A stretch of 27,257 bases of DNA, taken from the IMG/VR virus record IMGVR_UViG_3300020176_000074, positions 1 through 27,257 of that record, one strand, 5' to 3'. The notes under the pieces were generated by a model that was not told the origin of the DNA, did not search any database, and saw only the letters and a list, made by a program, of their open reading frames with translations. The translations under genes were made by a program, and so were the position numbers. Numbering within the stretch: the first letter of the stretch is position 1; every line of letters begins with the position of its first letter. Shown here in pieces: positions 23,225-27,257 of the stretch. This stretch comes from a virus.

Positions 23225-23680
23225 CTAGAATGGAATATCGTCGTCCGCATGAGACTGGTTTGCAGGCCGAGGATCAGAATTTGGATTGCCAGTCGCGCTT
23301 CTTGGTGGCGCTGAGGGCGCAGATCCCTGAGCGGGTCTGTCAAGGCTGTCAGGTCTGCCGCTGAGCATCCTGAGACTTTCCGCACGAATCTCCGTGGTGT
23401 AGCGCTCGATGCCTTCTTTGTCCGTCCACTTCTTAGTGGCAATTTTGCCTTGGAAAAAGGCGAGTGACCCTTTCCTCAGGTACTCGCCGCAGATCTCGGC
23501 CAAGCGCCCATAGGCTACGATCCTGTGCCACTCTGTGGCTTCTTTCATCTGTCCGCTTGCCTTGTCTTTCCATTTGTCTGTGGTGGCCACACTGAAGGTG
23601 GTCACTGGATCGCCATTTGGCATGTAGCGAACATCAGGGTCTTTGCCAAGATGCCCGATGATTTGTGCCTGGTTAAGCAT
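23225..23680 (-). CDS. ssb: Single-stranded DNA-binding protein
   Basis: 151 residues. N-terminal OB fold (MLNQAQIIGHLGKDPDVRYM, TTFSVATTDKWKDK, EWHRIVAYGRLAEICGEYL, GSLAFFQGKI) to about residue 110, then a Pro/Ser/Asn-rich linker and the acidic tip DDDIPF that docks SSB partners. Phage replication/recombination role. Within the minus-strand early operon. Confidence 0.95.
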   Translation of the reverse strand: MLNQAQIIGHLGKDPDVRYMPNGDPVTTFSVATTDKWKDKASGQMKEATEWHRIVAYGRLAEICGEYLRKGSLAFFQGKIATKKWTDKEGIERYTTEIRAESLRMLSGRPDSLDRPAQGSAPSAPPRSATGNPNSDPRPANQSHADDDIPF

Positions 23681-23719
23681 GTCAGTATTCCTCTTTAATG
23701 AAATTCACGGCCGGGCGAA

Positions 23720-24061
23720 TCATCGTGCTTCGCTTTTATCCAAGCGCTGCGCTGCTAGCTCGTCGGTGTACATTTCGGGGTAGCGCAGCGAGAGCTTGTA
23801 GAGATTTTGATCTGCCGCCTGAGACATGGTGACGCCAAGTGTTTCGCACGCCAGGGCGCAAAACCAGAGCAGATCGCCAATTTCTTCAACCGCATTGATC
23901 TTGTCTAAAGGCTTGCCGTAAATCGTGTGACGCTTGATGCAGTCAGCAAACTCACCGGCTTCGCCAGCGAGGCCAAGCGCAGCATGATTCAGGTCATATG
24001 CGGGGCCTACGCGTTTAGCGGAGCGCATCGCGGCTACTTGAAATTTATCAATGTCGTTCAT
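23720..24061 (-). CDS. MazG-like nucleotide pyrophosphohydrolase
   Basis: 113 residues. GLAGEAGEFADCIKRH and NAVEEIGDLLWFCALACETL carry the ExxE(12-28)ExxD metal-binding pattern of the all-alpha NTP pyrophosphatase superfamily. Phage versions are thought to adjust nucleotide pools or (p)ppGpp-like signals. Its start overlaps the upstream gene stop (ATGA, 24058-24061). Confidence 0.85.
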   Translation of the reverse strand: MNDIDKFQVAAMRSAKRVGPAYDLNHAALGLAGEAGEFADCIKRHTIYGKPLDKINAVEEIGDLLWFCALACETLGVTMSQAADQNLYKLSLRYPEMYTDELAAQRLDKSEAR

Positions 24062-24276
24062 TTCGTTAACGCCTTTATCATGGCATCTGCAAAGATGCGC
24101 CGGTATTCCGCTTGTGCATTTGCCAACTGAAGGATTTTTTCTTTTGCCGTTGCTATGCAGCCAAACTGATCTTCAGGCAAAGGGCCAGCCAGCTCAGTTG
24201 CCCACTCATCACTCAGGTCAATTGGCGGCATGATATTTGCCATAAAGTAAGCGCGCAGGTATACGAATTCAGGCAT
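24058..24276 (-). CDS. Small unknown early protein
   Basis: 72 residues as read from ATG 24276; a second start at 24243 (MANIMPPIDLSDEWATEL) gives 61 residues and less overlap with the upstream gene. Neither has a clear ribosome site. The C-terminal half is helical (ATAKEKILQLANAQAEYRRI). No family recognised. Coupled to the MazG-like gene by ATGA. Confidence 0.55.
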   Translation of the reverse strand: MPEFVYLRAYFMANIMPPIDLSDEWATELAGPLPEDQFGCIATAKEKILQLANAQAEYRRIFADAMIKALTK

Positions 24277-24494
24277 GGAGTGGTTTGAATTTTCGGCTCA
24301 CTCAAAATCTCTTCCGCTAGATGCTTTGGCTTCACTTTCTTGCATTCCGGCACAGGAATGCCGCGCGCGAAATATCTGCACAAAACAGTAAATGTCATAG
24401 CAGGATCCACCTTAAGCATGCGAAAGGCATAATCCCCAAACTCATCAGATTGCGAATATGCGCTATTGATTTTCGCGTTAAATTCCTTTGTCAA
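24213..24494 (-). CDS. Small unknown early protein, TTG start
   Basis: 93 residues starting at TTG 24494, supported by AGGAG seven bases upstream and by overlap with the upstream stop (TTGA). The first 70 residues look like a real helical protein (FGDYAFRMLKVDPAMTFTVL, VKPKHLAEEIL). The last 25 (IQTTPCLNSYTCALTLWQIS) overlap the next gene and look less protein-like, so the gene may be frameshifted near its end. No family recognised. Confidence 0.55.
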   Translation of the reverse strand: MTKEFNAKINSAYSQSDEFGDYAFRMLKVDPAMTFTVLCRYFARGIPVPECKKVKPKHLAEEILSEPKIQTTPCLNSYTCALTLWQISCRQLT

Positions 24495-24739
24495 GGATTC
24501 TCTCCTCTTGCCTTACTGATCGCGGCACGGGCTTTTGCAAAAGTGTCAGGCCTGCCAAGCGTTTCAGTAATTTCCATAAGGACCTCCAGCAGATCAGGCG
24601 CAGCTTCCATTAAGTGAGCGTCCGATTCATTTGGCTCATCTGTAAATGTGCAAACCGATTTGCCATTGGAAGCAATGATTTCTCCGCAATAACCATCAGC
24701 GTAGACGTAGCGCCACGGCCCTGGTGTATGCGTAATCAT
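24491..24739 (-). CDS. Conserved-type small phage early protein (HTPGPW)
   Basis: 82 residues. The layout HTPGPWRYVYADG, GEIIASNGKSVC, then NESDAHLMEAAPDLLEVLME is a very common pattern among small phage early proteins of unknown function, which supports it as a real gene. Overlaps both neighbours by 4 bases in ATGA/TTGA fashion. Confidence 0.75.
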   Translation of the reverse strand: MITHTPGPWRYVYADGYCGEIIASNGKSVCTFTDEPNESDAHLMEAAPDLLEVLMEITETLGRPDTFAKARAAISKARGENP

Positions 24740-25071
24740 TCTTCGATCTCCACTGGATATGCCTTGCCGCCAATGCGGGTGCGAAATTCAGCCGTGTAAT
24801 CAGCCAATTGTTTAGTTGAAAAATAATCTGCATTGGTTTGGTTTCTATAAAAATTCACCCATACGGTTTGCTTTTTGGATGCCATGAAAAGGTCGTTATT
24901 TCTTCCGACATTTGATGTTCCGTCTGGCTTTGCGTGCCACAAACCAACATCTAATAAGATTAAAACTGGATAAGTAAGCTCAGGGACATGAGCAATAAAC
25001 TTCGCTTCACGTCCACCACGAGTAACAATTGGCTCGCCACGCTTGGCGGCTTCCAAGTCAAATGCTTTCAT
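24736..25071 (-). CDS. Small phage early protein (MKAFDLEAAKRGEP type)
   Basis: 111 residues. The opening MKAFDLEAAKRGEPIVTRGG with GREAKFIAHV is the start of a frequent family of phage hypothetical proteins; the rest is beta-rich (VLILLDVGLWHAKPDG) and the end is polar. Role unknown. Overlaps the AlpA-type gene upstream by 4 bases. Confidence 0.75.
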   Translation of the reverse strand: MKAFDLEAAKRGEPIVTRGGREAKFIAHVPELTYPVLILLDVGLWHAKPDGTSNVGRNNDLFMASKKQTVWVNFYRNQTNADYFSTKQLADYTAEFRTRIGGKAYPVEIEE

Positions 25072-25262
25072 TTTTTGCCCCTTGAAAGTTCAATTCTCTT
25101 ATCAAGCCAATCATCGACCTCGCTTTCGATCCAGCCAACGGATCTTTCACCGAGTTTGATTGGCGTGGGGAAGCCGTCTTCTGCTATTTTTCTGTAAATG
25201 GATGCCCGTCCACAACCGGTCTTTGCAATAACGGCTGGTAATTTCAAGATTTTGTGTTTCAT
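25068..25262 (-). CDS. AlpA-family transcriptional regulator
   Basis: 64-residue winged-helix/MerR-like DNA-binding protein. KLPAVIAKTGCGRASIYRKI contains the helix-turn-helix, followed by GFPTPIKLGERSVGWIESEV, the AlpA/Phage_AlpA signature. Family members activate or repress prophage excision and early genes. It lies in the middle of the early operon rather than next to int. Confidence 0.9.
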   Translation of the reverse strand: MKHKILKLPAVIAKTGCGRASIYRKIAEDGFPTPIKLGERSVGWIESEVDDWLDKRIELSRGKK

Positions 25263-25313
25263 GTTTTCCTTCCCAATTTTTCAGTCATTAACCCCAGCTC
25301 TAATAAAACGCCA

Positions 25314-25517
25314 TCATTCAAAATCCAGTCCGCCTAAAAAATCTCCAAATCCAAGCTCAGATCCTTCCGTTGCAGCGCTGACCTCGACTGGTATGCTGCT
25401 CGGTTCATCCGCTATCAACGGAGCGGGTTTTTGATCTGTGGATCTTGAGCGGGCGCCAGACCAGACCTGGCTGATGACGCTGAATGCGCTTTTAGTGATA
25501 TCGAATAGACTGCTCAT
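25314..25517 (-). CDS. Small unknown early protein
   Basis: 67 residues. One N-terminal amphipathic helix (SSLFDITKSAFSVISQVWSG), a Pro/Ser-rich middle, and an acidic Phe/Gly-rich end (GFGDFLGGLDFE). ATG 25517 overlaps the upstream stop. No family recognised. Confidence 0.6.
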   Translation of the reverse strand: MSSLFDITKSAFSVISQVWSGARSRSTDQKPAPLIADEPSSIPVEVSAATEGSELGFGDFLGGLDFE

Positions 25518-25981
25518 GTGCTTCTCCTCGCGGGGTTAAAAATCAGGGGTGATGGCAAAGCGGCCCCAGTGCGGGTCGCCTCAGCTTTTCTCATGGCGGA
25601 CAAAGTCATACGTGCCAGGTGGAGCTTGGTGACGTCCAGGCGCGGGAATATCTGATCCATGGTGATGACTGCTACCTCGATCGATGCGAGCTCGTAATCC
25701 TGTAGAGGCAGTCCCGCATCAATCTTGTCTGTCACCTGATTCATGGTTGCTGCGCCACCTCGAATAAGATTGGCCTCATGCATAAAGCGCAGGTCTTTAT
25801 CAATCGCAATCTGGACCACATTCATCAACGTGCCAAGGGACTCAAATGCATTCATATCCGGCGCGTAGCGCAGCGTCGCAAGAGCTGTGTGCGCATGCAT
25901 GGCCAACTCCTGATGCAGTCCTTGAGTGACTGGTATCCGGATCAGGCGCGGGCGGTACTTCTTAGTTCGCGCGCGTGGCAT
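25514..25981 (-). CDS. Unknown early phage protein, 155 aa
   Basis: A basic N-terminus (RARTKKYRPRLIRIPVTQGL) is followed by a helical body (LGTLMNVVQIAIDKDLRFMH, YELASIEVAVITMDQIFPRL, LHLARMTLSAMRKAEA). The layout resembles a group of hypothetical proteins in phages of Betaproteobacteria that I recall but cannot confirm here. Overlaps the kinase gene by 20 bases. Confidence 0.7.
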   Translation of the reverse strand: MPRARTKKYRPRLIRIPVTQGLHQELAMHAHTALATLRYAPDMNAFESLGTLMNVVQIAIDKDLRFMHEANLIRGGAATMNQVTDKIDAGLPLQDYELASIEVAVITMDQIFPRLDVTKLHLARMTLSAMRKAEATRTGAALPSPLIFNPARRST

Positions 25982-26597
25982 GATCGAGCCCGTAGGCGTT
26001 TAAAACGTTTTCAACCAGGTTTCCGAGACTGCGGTTGTTGTTGATCGACCTGTCAGCCTCGATCCTTTCCTGTTCTGACTCAGACTGGTGATCAGCGTGG
26101 ACCGCGTCAGCAGAATCTCGACGGATCCTCCAGATCGACCCGCCCATGGTGCGTATAAATTCAGCTTCATTCAAAAACCGCACGTCGGTCACCGCGATTT
26201 TTCTTGCACCTGTGCGGAGGTGGCCTTCTATGCGCTCGTGCAAGCGATCACGCCAGTAAGTGTTGGAGTCACAGTCTCTGCGAAACTCAGTGCCCCACCA
26301 TCGCATAATTTGCCGTGGTGAGCGAGGCGAGTAAGGGTCTTCTGAGAGGGCCACCATTCGAAGCACAAAACGATTGTCTTTACACTTGCTGATGGCGAGG
26401 GATGATGTGACTGACTCTTTGGTGTAACGGTTCACCAACGCGTCGATGCCTACGCCAAATGCCTCGGAGATTTCCTCTCGCAAAGCATCCGCGAACGCAA
26501 CAGGGATGTGCCCATACGCATCTTGGAGGATGCTGGCAACTGTGTCCTTGCCCGCGCCGGCTCGGCCCACGAGACCGATAATTGAAAAGTTGTTCAT
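25962..26597 (-). CDS. Deoxynucleoside monophosphate kinase
   Basis: 211 residues. The P-loop GRAGAGKDT at about 11-19, then VAFADALREEI, RQIMRWWGTEFRR and IAVTDVRFLNEAEFI match phage dNMP kinases. It phosphorylates dNMPs to feed phage DNA synthesis. Fits with SSB and the MazG-like enzyme in the same operon as a nucleotide/replication group. Confidence 0.9.
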   Translation of the reverse strand: MNNFSIIGLVGRAGAGKDTVASILQDAYGHIPVAFADALREEISEAFGVGIDALVNRYTKESVTSSLAISKCKDNRFVLRMVALSEDPYSPRSPRQIMRWWGTEFRRDCDSNTYWRDRLHERIEGHLRTGARKIAVTDVRFLNEAEFIRTMGGSIWRIRRDSADAVHADHQSESEQERIEADRSINNNRSLGNLVENVLNAYGLDHATRAN

Positions 26598-26608
26598 GAG
26601 TTGTCTGC

Positions 26609-26815
26609 TTAGTCGTCAAAATCGCCAGCGATGGCGCGTTTAAAGTCATACCGGGGCTTGGGCCTTGGCTTGTTCGCTTCGATCGTCTCAGCGACGTTTT
26701 TGAGAGCGATGGCCAGAGCGGGGAAGGCCAGTGCTGCGTCCAGATCGCCCGTGCATTTGCATGTCTTAAATGCCTCTTTGAGTCTGTCGAGGCTTGCTTC
26801 TGGTCTTACAGGCAT
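26609..26815 (-). CDS. Small unknown early protein, first gene of the minus operon in view
   Basis: 68 residues with two helices (SLDRLKEAFKTCKCTGDLDA, PALAIALKNVAETIEANKP) and a basic/acidic tail. AAGGGG lies 6 bases upstream of ATG 26815. No family recognised. It starts 82 bases from a divergent plus-strand gene, so promoters for both directions should lie in 26816-26897; I see no strong boxes. Confidence 0.65.
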   Translation of the reverse strand: MPVRPEASLDRLKEAFKTCKCTGDLDAALAFPALAIALKNVAETIEANKPRPKPRYDFKRAIAGDFDD

Positions 26816-26897
26816 GGCAACCCCTTTATTTCAAGGATGAGAATTGCTGTAAATAGGCATAAACTGAATTCCCCTAATAAAACTTGAGGAGTTCTTC

Positions 26898-27179
26898 ATG
26901 TCGATTAGCAAAGAACAAAAGAAATTTGATGAATGGGTGGTGCGTGAGTTAAATAACTCACAAAATCCGCGACACATGGTTGAGGCTTTATCGCGCGTCG
27001 GGGATACTGTGTTTGGGGCGTCTTTAGCCGCAAAGGCAGCATTTGAGAAAGACACCAAACCAGAGCACGTCTTAAAGATCCTCGAATTGGCTCTTGCTGA
27101 ACGCGACAAGATGCTTCTCGAGGAACGGAGGCATAAAGACGCCTTAGAAGCGGCAGTAGCTCGTAAAACCAAGTCGTAA
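26898..27179 (+). CDS. Small helical protein divergent from the early operon
   Basis: 93 residues, highly charged and all helical: KEQKKFDEWVVRELNNSQNP, HMVEALSRVGDTVFGASLAA, HVLKILELALAERDKMLLEE, ending in a basic KTKS tail. GAGGAG precedes ATG 26898 by 6 bases. The divergent position suggests a regulatory link, but no DNA-binding motif is evident. No family recognised. Confidence 0.65.
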   Translation: MSISKEQKKFDEWVVRELNNSQNPRHMVEALSRVGDTVFGASLAAKAAFEKDTKPEHVLKILELALAERDKMLLEERRHKDALEAAVARKTKS

Positions 27180-27257
27180 ATCATTTCAGCGCTTTGCCTT
27201 TTTTTCTTTACAACAATGAACTTCTGAGCTTGACCAAGAGGTCATGCACTCAGGTAT

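Noticed and set aside
1-27257. CRISPR array, insertion sequence or second VR
   Set aside because: No spaced direct repeats, transposase or further VR copy seen by reading; a repeat search could still find weak ones.

Overview
The window is most of a temperate tailed phage (siphovirus type, HK97-like head, lambda-like long tail) of a Gram-negative host. The Gram-negative call rests on the Rz/Rz1 spanin pair, a DUF4224 Xis-like protein and a TraR/DksA-type zinc finger. A betaproteobacterial host, perhaps Burkholderiales, is my best guess from the style of the early genes; nothing here proves it.

Layout. Positions 113-8027 (+) hold packaging and head genes: P27-type small terminase, large terminase, portal, ClpP-like prohead protease, HK97 major capsid protein, head-tail connectors, HK97-gp10-like protein and tail terminator. 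Positions 8112-15819 (+) hold the tail: tube protein, a G/GT chaperone pair joined by a -1 slippery heptamer A_AAT_TTT, a tape measure gene broken by an apparent 1-base deletion near 12989-12996, and distal tail proteins. Positions 15827-18793 (+) are a complete diversity-generating retroelement (DGR): a variable tail-tip protein ending in a 117-bp variable repeat (VR), a downstream hairpin with a GACA loop, avd, the template repeat (TR), a DGR-class reverse transcriptase, and a small overlapping ORF. Positions 18904-20215 (+) are the lysis cassette: holin, GH108-type endolysin, Rz and nested Rz1.

Positions 20216-20527 form an AT-rich attachment region containing the exact 3' half of a tRNA-Arg(CCU), starting at the anticodon loop. 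Next come a 69-aa ORF and a serine-dehydrogenase-proteinase (ClpP-fold) gene, which look like lysogenic cargo. On the minus strand, 21627-26815 is a compact early operon read right to left: several small unknown genes, dNMP kinase, AlpA-type regulator, MazG-like enzyme, SSB, a 34-aa membrane peptide, a zinc-finger protein, a Xis-like protein and a tyrosine integrase. A lone plus-strand gene (26898-27179) diverges from it.

How it works together: lysis genes and integrase flank the half-tRNA, so this looks like attP in unintegrated phage DNA, or a junction of tandem prophages, rather than one simple integrated prophage. The main system is the DGR. The reverse transcriptase and Avd would copy the TR RNA with errors at adenines and write the cDNA into the end of the tail-tip gene, changing receptor binding. 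Eight of the ten VR/TR differences fall at TR adenines, and all nine affected codons change the amino acid.
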